Shown here piece by piece: positions 1-10,043 of a DNA stretch of 64,000 nucleotides (its first letter is position 1; each line of letters begins with the position of its first letter). Where the stretch lies: NCBI GenBank assembly GCA_016782865.1, contig JADHXR010000001.1, forward strand, positions 1 to 64,000, written 5' to 3'. The translations under genes were made by a program, and so were the position numbers. Under the pieces are notes generated by a model. That model did no database searches, was not told the origin of the DNA, and saw only the letters and a list, made by a program, of their open reading frames with translations. This DNA comes from Phycisphaerae bacterium. GTDB lineage: Bacteria; Planctomycetota; Phycisphaerae; Sedimentisphaerales; Anaerobacaceae.

Positions 1-1569
1 CAGAGCGATCGGCCCGTGCTTCATCTCCGCAGCGGGCAGACCCTCGGCGTGGATGTAGCTGATTTCCTTGAGCTTCAAGGCCCCTTCGAGGGCGACCGGG
101 TAATTGAAGCCGCGGCCCAGGAAGAGCCAGTTCTCCTTATCGATATTCGCTGCGGCTATTTCCTCAATCTGGCCGGATTTTGCCAGAATTGTGTCGATCT
201 TGTCCGGGATCTTTGCGAGTTCCTTAACGTGCCTGCCGGCATCGCTGCTGCTGATGTGTTTTCTCCGGCCCAGCTCGATTGCCAGCATTGTCAGGACCGC
301 CACCTGGCTTGTGAATGCTTTTGTGCTGGCGACGCCAATCTCCGGGCCGGCGTGCAGATATATTCCGGCGTCCGTGGTTCTGGCGATAGACGAACCGACG
401 ACATTAACGATGCCGAGCACAGTTGCTCCGCGCTCTTTGGCTTCCTCTATCGCTGAGAACGTGTCGAGCGTCTCCCCGGACTGGCTTATTGCTATGACGA
501 CAGTGCCGTCCTCGATGATCGGATTGCGATATCGAAATTCGCTGGCGTATTCGGTTTCCGCCGGGATGCGGGCCAATTGCTCGAACAGGAACTCCCCGAC
601 CAGGCAGGCGTGGAATGCCGTGCCGCAGGCAGTGAGGATAAGTCGTTTGGTGCGCGTCAAATCGCGCAGGTAGGATGCGATGCCGCCGAGCTTGATTCTG
701 TTCCTCTGGCGATCGATTCGCCCTCCCATGCAGTTGCTCAGGGCCTTGGGCTGCTCGAAAATCTCTTTTAGCATATGATGCTTGAAGCCGCCCAGTTCGA
801 TCTGTTCCAGCGAGAATTCGATCTGCTCGAGGTCCTTGCTGATAGTGACATTGCCGATCGTCTTGCTGTGAAAACCATCCGGGCCGATGGTGACCATCTC
901 GTTGTCGGCCATGTAAATCGCCTGCGTCGTATGTTCTACAATTGCGGCCGCATCCGAGGCCAGAATGTATTCGTTCTCGCCGATCCCTAAAATGAGAGGG
1001 CTTCCCTTCTTGGCGCCGATCAGCATGTCGGGAAAGTCCGAGCAGACAATCGCCAGGCCGAAAGTGCCGTGCACCTCCCGAAGGGCCTGTTGGACCGCCC
1101 ATTCAAACTGGTTTTGCCCGTTCTGTGGTGTTTGTCCGCCGTCTTCAGCGCACTGGGCATAGAAGTAGCCTATGAGACTCGCGATCACCTCGGTATCGGT
1201 CTGGCTCGCAAATTCCACCCCTTCGCTCTGCAGCCAGGTCTTCAGCGTGCCGTAGTTCTCGATGATGCCGTTGTGTACAAGAGCGATCTTGCCGCTATAG
1301 TCCAGATGAGGATGTGCGTTTACCGTGCTCGGCTCTCCGTGGGTCGCCCAACGTGTGTGGCCGATGCCGAACGTCTCGGCACTGTCGGGCTTGCCCAGGA
1401 TCTCCTCGAGAGCACTGATCCTGCCACTGCTCTTGGTGATCCGTATAGCACCGCCGCCAAGCAGCGCTACGCCGGCCGAATCGTACCCGCGGTATTCCAG
1501 CCGTTTCAACCCTTCCACAAGGATCGGCTGGGCAACTTTCTTACCGAGATATGCTACTATGCCACACAT
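1..1569 (-). CDS. glmS: Glutamine-fructose-6-phosphate aminotransferase (isomerizing), C-terminus cut by window edge
   Basis: Makes glucosamine-6-phosphate from fructose-6-phosphate and glutamine, the first step of UDP-GlcNAc synthesis for peptidoglycan and LPS. The reading frame starts MCGIVAYLG, so Cys2 becomes the N-terminal nucleophile of the Ntn glutaminase domain after Met removal. This fixes the start at 1569, although an in-frame ATG lies 13 codons upstream. The glutaminase domain (residues about 1-220) contains RLEYRGYDSAG and HTRWATHG. Two SIS sugar-isomerase domains follow, with TACGTAFHA and ISQSGETLDT visible. The frame is still open at base 1, in the motif AEMKHGPIAL near the normal C-terminus, so about 523 of roughly 610 residues are visible. 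It is divergent from hisH, with about 110 bp between the two starts. Confidence 0.97.
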   Translation of the reverse strand, partial: MCGIVAYLGKKVAQPILVEGLKRLEYRGYDSAGVALLGGGAIRITKSSGRISALEEILGKPDSAETFGIGHTRWATHGEPSTVNAHPHLDYSGKIALVHNGIIENYGTLKTWLQSEGVEFASQTDTEVIASLIGYFYAQCAEDGGQTPQNGQNQFEWAVQQALREVHGTFGLAIVCSDFPDMLIGAKKGSPLILGIGENEYILASDAAAIVEHTTQAIYMADNEMVTIGPDGFHSKTIGNVTISKDLEQIEFSLEQIELGGFKHHMLKEIFEQPKALSNCMGGRIDRQRNRIKLGGIASYLRDLTRTKRLILTACGTAFHACLVGEFLFEQLARIPAETEYASEFRYRNPIIEDGTVVIAISQSGETLDTFSAIEEAKERGATVLGIVNVVGSSIARTTDAGIYLHAGPEIGVASTKAFTSQVAVLTMLAIELGRRKHISSSDAGRHVKELAKIPDKIDTILAKSGQIEEIAAANIDKENWLFLGRGFNYPVALEGALKLKEISYIHAEGLPAAEMKHGPIAL

Positions 1570-1679
1570 TTGCTGTTTACTATCGGCTATTTTTCGAGTA
1601 GAATTCATGTTTTGTGTTTCTTCACGGCAAATTGCCGGTTTATTTATGGCAAATGGCTGGAAATAGGTAATTACCCTCA

Positions 1680-2291
1680 ATGATAGTCGTCATCGATTAT
1701 AATGTTGGAAATGTCAGAAGCGTTTGCGGTGCATTTCGCCATCTGGGATACCAAGCCGAGCTTAGTTGCGACCCGAAGGTCGTCGAGGGCGCCTGGGGGC
1801 TCGTTCTGCCGGGCGTGGCGGCTTTTGGGTATGCGATAAATGCTCTGGGGCCGCTCGCAGGGCTGATAAAGGAACTTGCTCAGGCCGGCAAGCCCCTGCT
1901 TGGAATCTGCGTGGGATATCAGATGCTGTTCGACAAAAGCTGCGAATACGGCCAGCACGAGGGCCTTGGGTTGATATCGGGCCAAGTAGTGCCAATCCCG
2001 CCCGGGCGCGTGATACCGCACATGGGGTGGAACATGGTCCGACTGGGCGAGGACATGGACTTGTTCGCGAGGCTCGGCAAGGAAAGGCACTTCTATTTCG
2101 CGCATTCGTACTGCGCCAAGGTCAGCGACGATCAGGCAAGGATCGCCTACACCGACTACGGCTTCGATCTCGTGGCGTCCGTGCAGAAAGGCAACATCTA
2201 CGGTGTGCAGTTTCATCCGGAAAAAAGCGGCAATCACGGCCTGGAAGTGCTCAGGAATTTCCACGAGATTTGCAGAAAAGCCGGCACATAG
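1680..2291 (+). CDS. hisH: Imidazole glycerol phosphate synthase, glutaminase subunit HisH
   Basis: Class I glutamine amidotransferase subunit that feeds ammonia to HisF in histidine synthesis. The 203-residue length is normal for the family. The nucleophile is Cys77 in GICVGYQ, where GICLGMQ is more usual. The His179/Glu181 pair lies in GVQFHPEKSG, and the oxyanion-side segment LPGVAAFG is at about 43-50. It lies 142 bp upstream of hisF on the same strand, and the gap is filled by a short-period repeat. No strong Shine-Dalgarno is visible before the ATG. Confidence 0.95.
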   Translation: MIVVIDYNVGNVRSVCGAFRHLGYQAELSCDPKVVEGAWGLVLPGVAAFGYAINALGPLAGLIKELAQAGKPLLGICVGYQMLFDKSCEYGQHEGLGLISGQVVPIPPGRVIPHMGWNMVRLGEDMDLFARLGKERHFYFAHSYCAKVSDDQARIAYTDYGFDLVASVQKGNIYGVQFHPEKSGNHGLEVLRNFHEICRKAGT

Positions 2292-2392
2292 GCACAAAGA
2301 AACAAAGGCACAAAGGTGCAAAGGTGCGAACGTGCGAAGGTGTGAAGGTGTGAAGGTGCGAAGGCACAAAGGTGCGAAGGTGCAAAGAGAAT
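2292..2392. repeat. Degenerate 8-9 bp tandem repeat in the hisH-hisF spacer
   Basis: About 100 bp made of variants of AAGGTGCG, AAGGTGTG and CAAAGGTGC, beginning directly after the hisH stop codon. The copies are imperfect, so the tract is an old or diversified repeat rather than a clean microsatellite. It would be transcribed if hisH and hisF form one unit. Confidence 0.85.
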
Positions 2393-2433
2393 AGACGCGA
2401 CATGCTGAAATACGATATACGAAATACGAACGA

Positions 2434-3198
2434 ATGTTGACTCGAAGAATAATTCCCTGCCTGGATGTTAAAGATAACCGCGTTGTCAAGGGCGTCAATT
2501 TCCTGAACCTTCGCGACGCCGGCGACCCCGTGGAACTCGGCGCCAGGTACAGCGACGAGGGCGCCGACGAACTTGTGTTTCTCGATATTACCGCAACGAT
2601 TCGCTCGCGCAAGACCATCGTCGAACTTGTCGAAAAAGTCGCCGAGAACGTTTTCATTCCCTTCACGGTAGGCGGAGGGATAGGCACGGTCGAACAGATG
2701 GACAGTCTGCTGCGCAGCGGCGCCGAGAAGGTCTCTGTCAACACAGCCGCGGTTGAAAATCCCGACCTGCTCGCCGAGGCCGCGAAGCGTTTTGGAAACC
2801 AGTGCGTCGTGCTGGCGATAGATGCCCGCAGATCCAAGGCAAGGCGCGGTAAGTGGATTGTCACGGTGAAGGCAGGCACCGAGCCGACGGATATCGATGC
2901 CGTCGAGTGGGCCGCCCGAGGCGAGGAACTAGGCGCAGGGGAGATACTCCTGACGAGCATGGATGCCGACGGCACAAAGGCCGGCTACGACAACGAGTTG
3001 AACAAGGCGATAACCGACGCCGTCAACATTCCGGTAATCGCCTCAGGCGGGGCGGGAAAACTCGAGCACCTCTACGATGCCATCGTCGACGGCCACGCCG
3101 ACGCAGTCCTGATGGCGTCGATAACACACTTCGGAAACTACAACATAAGACAAATGAAGGAATACCTCCGCGACCGTGGCATCCCAATGAATCTCTGA
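2434..3198 (+). CDS. hisF: Imidazole glycerol phosphate synthase, cyclase subunit HisF
   Basis: TIM-barrel cyclase that uses ammonia from HisH to convert PRFAR to imidazole glycerol phosphate and AICAR. The 254-residue protein begins [20 protein letters not shown]. The catalytic pair is Asp11 (in PCLDV) and Asp130 (in LAIDARR), at the canonical positions. The phosphate-binding segments TVGGGI and [12 protein letters not shown] are both present. It follows hisH and is followed after 45 bp by a sulfatase on the same strand. No other his gene is in the window, so the pathway is split elsewhere in the genome. Confidence 0.97.
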   Translation: MLTRRIIPCLDVKDNRVVKGVNFLNLRDAGDPVELGARYSDEGADELVFLDITATIRSRKTIVELVEKVAENVFIPFTVGGGIGTVEQMDSLLRSGAEKVSVNTAAVENPDLLAEAAKRFGNQCVVLAIDARRSKARRGKWIVTVKAGTEPTDIDAVEWAARGEELGAGEILLTSMDADGTKAGYDNELNKAITDAVNIPVIASGGAGKLEHLYDAIVDGHADAVLMASITHFGNYNIRQMKEYLRDRGIPMNL

Positions 3199-3243
3199 GA
3201 TAGAACCGGCCTGAGACGGCAGAAAGAGAAGGAGACAAGCAGA

Positions 3244-4653
3244 ATGAAACGAAGAGATTTCCTCAGAACCATCGGCCTGGCGACAGTGGCGACATTGTCT
3301 CGGCGTTTGCAGGCGGCGAGCACGAGACGGCCCAACATCTTGTTCATCATGACCGATCAACAGTTTGCCGACGCGATAAGCTGCCGTATGGGACGCGAAT
3401 ACATCGATACGCCCAACATCGACAGTCTCGCCGCGAGCGGGACACTGTTTACGAAGGCTTACTGCGCAAATCCACTGTGCGTTCCGAACCGGACATCGAT
3501 CTTCACAGGCCGGTATCCGCATGAGCACGGCAAGCAAACAAATTCGACCAAGGCAATCGACGCAAAGGAATTTCCGAATATCGGGATGGTGCTTCGCAAG
3601 GCGGGTTATTCGACGGGTTATTTCGGCAAGTGGCACCTGCCCTACCCATTCAAGAAGAGTACCGCAGAGAAGAGTGGTTACGATGAGACATTTGACGCCC
3701 TGGATTACAAACTCGCAGCGCCGACAATCGAGTTTATCAAGAAGAATAGAGACAAGCCTTTCTTCGTCGTTTTCTCTTTGATGAATCCCCACAATATTTG
3801 CCAGTACGGCAGGAGCCAGCCCTTGCCTGATGGTGACATCGGCGAGGTGCCGGCCGCACGCAAGTGCCCCCCTGCCCCGGCGAATCTTGAAAAAGCCGGA
3901 AATCAGTCCGATGCGCTGGAAGCAGTCTGGCAGGCCAGGCTCAGGGCGAAGTACAGGGATTCCGAAAAAAGAATGTTCGCACCGCTGGAACTGTGGGGAC
4001 CCGATGACTGGCGGAAATATCGCTGGGCCTACTACCGCATGGTGGAACTTCTGGATAAGGAGATCGGGAAGGTACTTTCGACACTTCGCCGAGCCGGCCT
4101 CGAAGAGAACACGGTGATAATCTTCACATCCGACCACGGCGACGGGATAGGCGCGCATCGATGGGCACAGAAGAACATGTTCTACGATGAGACCGCCCGG
4201 ATACCGTTTATCATCAGCCAGAAGGCAGCCACGAAGATCGGCACGAGTGATTACCTCGTCAATAACGGCCTGGACATTATGCCGACGATATGCGATTACG
4301 CCGCAGCGAATGTGCCGCCGAGGTGCAAGGGAGTGAGTCTAAGAGGTATCGCTGAGGGCAGCAAGCCGCCGAAGAAGCGTGAGTATGTTGCGTGCTCGAC
4401 CCATTTTGTTCAGGACCTCAGAGCCGATGGCAAGCCGATCGATCTTCAGGGCAGAATGATCCGGACAGCCGATTATAAGTATTATGTTTTCGACCAGGGC
4501 AGGCAGCCTGAGATGCTCATCGACATGAAGAACGATCCCGGCGAGATGGAGAACCTGGTAGGTAATCCTGATTATGAAAAGGTTCTCAATGAACATCGCA
4601 AGATGTTTGCAGAGTACAAGAAAGCAAGCGGCGACTCTTTCTTATTTTGTTAG
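3244..4653 (+). CDS. Secreted type I sulfatase with Tat-like signal
   Basis: Arylsulfatase-superfamily hydrolase of sulfate esters, probably on sulfated glycans. MKRRDFLRTIGLATVA is a twin-arginine-type N-terminus. Metal ligands sit in NILFIMTDQQ (Asp38/Gln39) and FTSDHGDGIGAHRW. The formylglycine site is Cys79 in LCVPNRTSIFTGRYP. It fits the CxPxR maturation rule, but with Asn where most have Ser or Ala. GKWHLP, typical of the family, is also present. At 469 residues it is a normal single-domain S1 sulfatase. The start has a good ribosome-binding site (AAGGAG). The stop overlaps the stop of the convergent lipoprotein gene by a few bases. The substrate cannot be told from sequence. Confidence 0.93.
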   Translation: MKRRDFLRTIGLATVATLSRRLQAASTRRPNILFIMTDQQFADAISCRMGREYIDTPNIDSLAASGTLFTKAYCANPLCVPNRTSIFTGRYPHEHGKQTNSTKAIDAKEFPNIGMVLRKAGYSTGYFGKWHLPYPFKKSTAEKSGYDETFDALDYKLAAPTIEFIKKNRDKPFFVVFSLMNPHNICQYGRSQPLPDGDIGEVPAARKCPPAPANLEKAGNQSDALEAVWQARLRAKYRDSEKRMFAPLELWGPDDWRKYRWAYYRMVELLDKEIGKVLSTLRRAGLEENTVIIFTSDHGDGIGAHRWAQKNMFYDETARIPFIISQKAATKIGTSDYLVNNGLDIMPTICDYAAANVPPRCKGVSLRGIAEGSKPPKKREYVACSTHFVQDLRADGKPIDLQGRMIRTADYKYYVFDQGRQPEMLIDMKNDPGEMENLVGNPDYEKVLNEHRKMFAEYKKASGDSFLFC

Positions 4654-5090
4654 ATACCCGTTCCGGTAGCCTGCTTTTGGCAATCGGGACAGGTTAGGTT
4701 TTTGCCGTAGGGTCTGGCATGCTCCTGGCAGTAGGCGACATCGGGCAGGCCTTTGAACAACTTTTCGGTAGTGCAGTAATGACCTTTGACGACCTGGTCC
4801 TGGCAGTTTCCGCAATGGACCTTGGCGTTCAGCATGAAGCGGTTGCATTGGGTGCAATAGGTGCCGGGCCCGACGTCCTTGTCACATTTATCGCAATGCA
4901 CAAACTCCGTTTCCGTTGTCGCCACGGCATTACAGCCGGTACAGTAGGCGTCTTCGGCCATTTCCTGCCCGCACGTCGGACAGGCCGCCATCGCCTTCGC
5001 GCTCGTTGTTTCGGTGGACTCATCTTTCTTCTCGCATCCGACGGCCCCAAGCAAAGCCAATATGATTAGCAACATCCACATTCGTTTCAT
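4650..5090 (-). CDS. Small lipoprotein with multiple zinc-ribbon Cys pairs
   Basis: A 146-residue exported lipoprotein of unknown function. I chose the ATG at 5090 (MKRMWMLLIILALLG) because GAGGGA lies just upstream and the lipobox LLGAVGC follows directly; a longer frame reaches 5129. After the lipidated Cys come at least seven Cys pairs, including CPTCG, CTGC, CDKC, CTQC, CGNC and CPDC, arranged like stacked zinc ribbons. Such cysteine-rich lipoproteins recur in planctomycetes (family knowledge). Metal binding or envelope redox sensing is possible but inferred. It is convergent with the upstream sulfatase. Confidence 0.8.
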   Translation of the reverse strand: MKRMWMLLIILALLGAVGCEKKDESTETTSAKAMAACPTCGQEMAEDAYCTGCNAVATTETEFVHCDKCDKDVGPGTYCTQCNRFMLNAKVHCGNCQDQVVKGHYCTTEKLFKGLPDVAYCQEHARPYGKNLTCPDCQKQATGTGI

Positions 5091-5238
5091 AACAAATCCC
5101 TCAACAATAATCCTACAATAGCCTAACAAAATGCCCTCGGAAATTCAAGTCTTTTCAACGGACACGGATCCGTCCGGTGTAGGCCCTTAGGCGTACAACT
5201 TGGAAACAACGTTCTTCTCGGACCCATTTGGAACGTCA

Positions 5239-5661
5239 TCATACAACAAAGTCAGAAACAAAGTCAAGGTAATCTCGTTCGCCCGCCCTTAGGTTGGAGT
5301 GCCTGTGGACCGACTGTAAGACGGTTCGCAACCCATCCCGCCAGATGTCGTCCGAGACGTCGGAACGGAGATCGCGAATTCCTTCCAAGCTCTCGTTCAG
5401 CGATTGAGCGCGGGCATCCTCCGGCACGTCACCATGTATGGCCGCTTTCAAAACGTCCCCAACGATGCGGTCGTCGATAGTGGGGTCTTCGCGATACCCC
5501 GAGACCAGAGCAAACTCGATGTTTTGCAGGACGTCCAGGTGGTCCCTGGCCATCCGTTTCGACAGTTTGGCCGGCCCCATTTCGTTTTTCAGTGATATCT
5601 GGTGGATATTGGCCTTCTTCTGGGCGGCACGTTTTCGCTTCAAACGTTTTGTTTTTGACAT
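5239..5661 (-). CDS. Hypothetical small basic-headed protein
   Basis: I do not recognise this 140-residue soluble protein. The N-terminus is strongly basic (MSKTKRLKRKRAAQKKA). The rest is predicted helical and acidic, with no signal peptide, membrane segment or cysteine pattern. A clean AGGAG ribosome-binding site precedes the ATG at 5661, which supports it being real. It lies 18 bp downstream of the FG-GAP gene on the same strand, so the two may be cotranscribed. Confidence 0.7.
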   Translation of the reverse strand: MSKTKRLKRKRAAQKKANIHQISLKNEMGPAKLSKRMARDHLDVLQNIEFALVSGYREDPTIDDRIVGDVLKAAIHGDVPEDARAQSLNESLEGIRDLRSDVSDDIWRDGLRTVLQSVHRHSNLRAGERDYLDFVSDFVV

Positions 5662-5679
5662 GTTAAGACTCCTTTCACG

Positions 5680-6954
5680 TTACTGGCGGACCGGGTCACG
5701 GCCTGTTCTGTCGTGCGGGTTCTCGTACCAGAACAATCCCAGGCCTTTGCCCCTTTCGCGTTCCTCGCAGGTGAGAATGTCCAGATCTCCGTCTTTGTCG
5801 ACGTCCAGCAGTTCCATCCGGTCGTATTTGATTCCTTTGGGACCGCTGATATCATGGGCTTGCCAGTGGCCATCGAACACACCTTCTCTGCGAGACAGCC
5901 ACATAAGGCCCGACTTGGGAGCCTTCGCGTTTTCACAACTGAAGACAATGTCCTGCTCGCCGTCTCCATTGATGTCCCCGACTACAACAGCCTTTGCCGT
6001 GCCGGTTTTTTCGGGATAGGCAATCACGTATTCCTTCCAGGAGCGCCCCCGGGTGTCGAGCCGCCGAAGAATGACGATCTCACTGCCCTTCGAGGATTTG
6101 ACCGCCACCAGCACGTCCTGCAAACCATCTTCATCAATATCTGCAACGGTCAGGAACATCACCTCTTTGTCTCGGCAGCCGAGGAAATGATTAGGCCAGA
6201 TCTTCTTCTGAGCAGCTCCAATCCCCGGGTTCTCCAGCCATCGGCATCCCCGCATCCGGCCCTTTCGGTCCGAAGTCAGGATGTCGAGGTCTCCGTCGCC
6301 GTCGGCGTCCACCGTTCGTAGAGACATGATCCATCCGGCTGGGCTGATCGTGTGCCATTTGTATGTTTTGAGGTCGCGGGCGTCGTCGGGCACTTCGAAC
6401 CAGCCGATTCGTCCGTTAGGTTCCTTGGAGCCGGCGACCAGATCCACGCCGCCGTGGCGATCCACCTGCATCTCAATGCAAAACATCCATCTTGTCATTG
6501 CTTTTGAGACCGGGATAATCTGCGACCGCCATTTCGATTCCAGGAGATAATCATCCTTGCTCTTTGGCGCCCACTGGACGAACACACTCTGACTGCCACC
6601 TTCGCAGCACGAAACCACATCTACGGCCCCGTCCTGATCCAGGTCAACAAACACGGCATCTTCGACCGACGGCGTTTGCCCCGTCATCACAAAAGGCCAT
6701 TCTTCCTTCGCCTGGGCGGGTCCCGGATTCAGATAAACCCGGGTAAGGCCTTCTTCTTCCCAGCCCGTCGCGATGTCCATAAGGCCGTCGCGATTCACGT
6801 CGGCGAGTTTGACGCCGTCGGCGCCTCGGGATGTGCCGTCAATAATGCGACATTTCCATGGCGCTTCACCCTTCACAGCCACGCAGGTACAGATTATCAA
6901 CAGAGACGCTATGACGGCACAAGAAGGACGGACCAGCATGCTTGATCCCTTCAT
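5680..6954 (-). CDS. Secreted FG-GAP/VCBS repeat protein
   Basis: Secreted beta-propeller-like protein of 424 residues. The start at 6954 (MKGSSMLVRPS) is preceded by GGAGAAGATCAG and leads into a signal peptide ending near CVAVKGEA. At least six calcium-binding FG-GAP/VCBS loops are visible: DVNRDGLMDIATG, DLDQDGAVDVVSC, DADGDGDLDILTSD, DIDEDGLQDVLVA, DINGDGEQDIVFS and DVDKDGDLDILTC. This fits a propeller of about six or seven blades. No catalytic domain is fused. A role in extracellular binding is likely; the ligand is unknown. It heads a pair with the small gene that follows. Confidence 0.88.
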   Translation of the reverse strand: MKGSSMLVRPSCAVIASLLIICTCVAVKGEAPWKCRIIDGTSRGADGVKLADVNRDGLMDIATGWEEEGLTRVYLNPGPAQAKEEWPFVMTGQTPSVEDAVFVDLDQDGAVDVVSCCEGGSQSVFVQWAPKSKDDYLLESKWRSQIIPVSKAMTRWMFCIEMQVDRHGGVDLVAGSKEPNGRIGWFEVPDDARDLKTYKWHTISPAGWIMSLRTVDADGDGDLDILTSDRKGRMRGCRWLENPGIGAAQKKIWPNHFLGCRDKEVMFLTVADIDEDGLQDVLVAVKSSKGSEIVILRRLDTRGRSWKEYVIAYPEKTGTAKAVVVGDINGDGEQDIVFSCENAKAPKSGLMWLSRREGVFDGHWQAHDISGPKGIKYDRMELLDVDKDGDLDILTCEERERGKGLGLFWYENPHDRTGRDPVRQ

Positions 6955-7058
6955 CTGATCTTCTCCATTTAGGGTCGTTTGAGAGCTACAATGCCAACGG
7001 TACCGTAATCTACTAACACACAGCGCTCCCAGGAACACTGGTCAACATATTAGCAAAT

Positions 7059-9650
7059 TCAATCCGGAGATTCTACCTTCTCGAAAGCAAACTTGTGAGC
7101 ATTGGCGTTGATTTTGATTTTGTCGCCGTCGGTAAATTTGCCGGCTAAAAGCTCGGCGGCCAGTGCGTTCTCCAGCCGCTGCTGAATCGTGCGTTTCAAA
7201 GGCCTTGCGCCAAAGGCGGGATCATACCCCTCATCCATAATCTGCTCCCGGGCATCATCGGTGAATTCGACCTCTATGTTGCGAGTGTTCAAACGCCCGG
7301 CCAGACAATCGAGTTGGATGTCGACAATCTTTCGCAAGTCATCCTTGCCGAGCATGTGGAAGACGATTATTTCGTCGATACGGTTCAGGAACTCGGGCTT
7401 GAAGAGCTGCTTGAGCGCATCTTTGACATGGGCCTCGATCTCCCAGTCGGCACCGGATTCTTCAGCGAGCTGCTGTATCTGATGGCTCGCAATGTTGCTG
7501 GTCATGATGATAACGGTGTTTTTGAAATCGACCGTCTTACCCTTGCCATCGGTTAGGCGCCCGTCATCGAAGACCTGGAGCAGAACATTGAAAACGTCCG
7601 GATGGGCCTTTTCAATTTCATCGAGCAAAATCACCGAGTAAGGTTTTCGCCGGACGGCTTCGGTCAGACGCCCGCCCTCTTCGTAGCCAACGTAGCCCGG
7701 AGGCGAACCGATAAGCCTGGCAACCGAGTGCGGCTCCATGAACTCGCTCATATCGATTCGCACCATTGCGTGTGGGTCGTCAAACAGGAAATCCGCGAGC
7801 GCTTTGGATAGCTCGGTCTTTCCGACGCCGGTGGGCCCGAGGAACAGCAGTGTCCCTATCGGACGGTCAGGGTCACCTAACCCGGACCTGCTCCTGCGAA
7901 CGGCGTTACAAAGTGCCGTGACCGCCTCGTCCTGACCGACAACGCGATGGCGGATCAACTCCTCCATTTTCATCAGGCGCTCTCGCTCTCCACTCAGTAA
8001 TTTCGCAACGGGGATTCCGGCCCATTTCGAAACCACCTGGGCGATATGCTCTTTGGTTACTTCGTCGTGGATTATGGCCCTGTCGGATTTGGAGAGCTGG
8101 GCCTCCTTTTCTTCGAGCTTTTTCTTCAAATTCGTAATAGTCTCGTATTTCAAGCGGGCTGCGGTCTCTAGCTCGCCCTTGCGCTGGGCGTCCTCAAACT
8201 GGTTTTGAGCATCTTCTATTTCCTGTTTGAGAGCCTTCATTTGATCGATTTCACCCCTTTCGCCTTCCCATTGTGCGGTGAGTTCCTTGTCCTTTTTCTG
8301 CAATTCGGCCAATTCCTTTTCCGTGTTCTCCAGGCGTTCCCGGCTGGCCTCGTCGCTTTCCTTCTTGAGTGCCTCGCGTTCGATTTGAAGCTGAACAATT
8401 TTTCTGCGGATGCTGTCGAGTTCCGCCGGCAGCGAATCGTTTTCAATGCGCAGCTTCGAGGCTGATTCGTCGATCAGGTCTATGGCTTTATCCGGCAGCC
8501 ACCGGTCGGTTATGTATCGATTTGACAAAGTCGCCGCGGCGACAAGCGCAGAATCAGTGATGCGAACTCCGTGATGGGTATCATAGCGGTCTTTGAGCCC
8601 TCGGAGTATTGCAATGGTCTCTTCGACGTTCGGCGGGTCAATCAGAATCGGCTGGAAACGCCTCTCGAGCGCAGCGTCTTTCTCCACGTGCCTTCGATAT
8701 TCGTCGATCGTTGTCGCGCCGATACAGCGCAGCTCGCCACGTGCAAGGGAAGGTTTCAACAGGTTGCCCGCATCAACCGCCCCTTCAGCCTTGCCTGCTC
8801 CTACAACTGTGTGCAGCTCGTCGATGAAAAGTATTATCTGGCCCCCGGCTGTGATGACCTCTTTGAGCACGGCTTTGAACCGGTCCTCGAATTCACCCCT
8901 GAACTTCGTCCCGGCGATCAGCGCCCCCATATCCAGAGCGATGACTCTTTTATTCTTCAAGCCGGTAGGGACATCACCGGCAATTATCCGCTGGGCGAGG
9001 CCCTCGACGATGGCGGTCTTACCCACGCCGGGCTCACCTATCAGCACGGGATTGTTCTTCGTCCGGCGGTTGAGAACCTGCATGCACCGCCGAATCTCTT
9101 CGTCCCGGCCGACGACAGGGTCGAGCTTTCCCTTGCGCGCCATCTCCAGGAGGTCGATCCCGTAGCGTTCCAGCGCCTGGTACTTGTCTTCCGGGTTCCG
9201 GTCGGTTATCTTTTCGGGGCCGCGTATCTCTTTCAGTGCACTCTCGATCTGTTCGGGGCTGATCGAGTTGAGTCGTAGAATCTCTTTGGCGTCACTGGCC
9301 ACCGAGGCAAGCGAAATAAACAGATGTTCGACACTCAGATATTCGTCTCCCATTGCATCGGCCCGGTTCTGGGCATCCAGAACAACCTGGCCAAGAGCCG
9401 GATCGGGCATGACCTGCTCGGTGCTCGTGCCCTGCGGCAGCCGGTCGACCTCGCCGGCGATCATCTCTCTGATGCGTGAAATGTTGGCGCCGATCTTCTT
9501 GAGAATCCCAATGGCAATACCACTATCGTCGTTACAAACGGCACTGAGCAAGTGCAAAGGTGACACGACGGTATGTGATTTGGCCATCACGGTTTGTTGA
9601 GCCGTCGCCAGCGCCTCCTGGGCCTTCAACGTGAATTTGTCGAATTTCAT
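7059..9650 (-). CDS. clpB: ATP-dependent disaggregase ClpB
   Basis: Hsp100 chaperone that extracts polypeptides from aggregates together with DnaK. The full-length 863-residue protein has a Clp N-domain ([19 protein letters not shown]...), first AAA+ domain with Walker A GEPGVGKT at about residue 205 and Walker [10 protein letters not shown], a long coiled-coil M domain (about 410-525, Lys/Glu-rich), and a second AAA+ domain with Walker A GPTGVGKT at about 603 and Walker [12 protein letters not shown]. The M domain separates it from ClpA and ClpC. It stands alone, and no CIRCE-type operator was seen in the 100 bp upstream. Confidence 0.98.
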   Translation of the reverse strand: MKFDKFTLKAQEALATAQQTVMAKSHTVVSPLHLLSAVCNDDSGIAIGILKKIGANISRIREMIAGEVDRLPQGTSTEQVMPDPALGQVVLDAQNRADAMGDEYLSVEHLFISLASVASDAKEILRLNSISPEQIESALKEIRGPEKITDRNPEDKYQALERYGIDLLEMARKGKLDPVVGRDEEIRRCMQVLNRRTKNNPVLIGEPGVGKTAIVEGLAQRIIAGDVPTGLKNKRVIALDMGALIAGTKFRGEFEDRFKAVLKEVITAGGQIILFIDELHTVVGAGKAEGAVDAGNLLKPSLARGELRCIGATTIDEYRRHVEKDAALERRFQPILIDPPNVEETIAILRGLKDRYDTHHGVRITDSALVAAATLSNRYITDRWLPDKAIDLIDESASKLRIENDSLPAELDSIRRKIVQLQIEREALKKESDEASRERLENTEKELAELQKKDKELTAQWEGERGEIDQMKALKQEIEDAQNQFEDAQRKGELETAARLKYETITNLKKKLEEKEAQLSKSDRAIIHDEVTKEHIAQVVSKWAGIPVAKLLSGERERLMKMEELIRHRVVGQDEAVTALCNAVRRSRSGLGDPDRPIGTLLFLGPTGVGKTELSKALADFLFDDPHAMVRIDMSEFMEPHSVARLIGSPPGYVGYEEGGRLTEAVRRKPYSVILLDEIEKAHPDVFNVLLQVFDDGRLTDGKGKTVDFKNTVIIMTSNIASHQIQQLAEESGADWEIEAHVKDALKQLFKPEFLNRIDEIIVFHMLGKDDLRKIVDIQLDCLAGRLNTRNIEVEFTDDAREQIMDEGYDPAFGARPLKRTIQQRLENALAAELLAGKFTDGDKIKINANAHKFAFEKVESPD

Positions 9651-10043
9651 AGCCAGCCTCTTTTACCACAAAGATGAAGTCCCAATTTCGCGCACTCTGT
9701 AACTTCCCTGGTAAGTGCAAATAGCGTGCCCGAATACAGATAAATACGTAAGTGATGTAGAGTCAATCGGTTATGATCATTGGCAACTCGTTGATGTGTG
9801 CCAATCTGGCAGTTGCCTGCCGCATATCAGGTTGGAGCGGCATCGACATTAGTGCGAAGGGACGGTCTGCAAACCAGAGCGGTGAGAAAGAGCGCCTACC
9901 GACGTATGCAACCGGCACCGGCCGCGCTGATGTCAAGCTTCGCAGTCTCTTCTCAAAAGACCGAAGGCACGCTCGGTGTGTGAATGCCGAGTGTGCCTCT
10001 CGTATGTACTGTTCAATTGTAACGAAGTAACGGCCAAGAGCCA
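9651..10043. other. Gene-free interval between clpB and the lipoprotein gene
   Basis: Short frames exist on both strands here, but none has a convincing start or recognisable protein pattern. The only structure I can support is the hairpin at 9965-9998. Confidence 0.5.
9950..9998 (-). terminator. Hairpin downstream of the leftward secretin operon
   Basis: A 12-bp inverted repeat (arms 9965-9976 and 9987-9998, one G-T type mismatch, 10-nt loop) lies 46 bp past the stop of the lipoprotein gene. In the leftward direction it is followed by a weak T-containing tract (GGTCTTTTGAG). It is probably the operon terminator, but the T-tract is short. Confidence 0.5.

Noticed and set aside
1677-2975. Minus-strand 432-codon frame across hisH and hisF
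   Set aside because: Antisense to two certain genes. Its low-complexity middle is the reverse of the spacer repeat.
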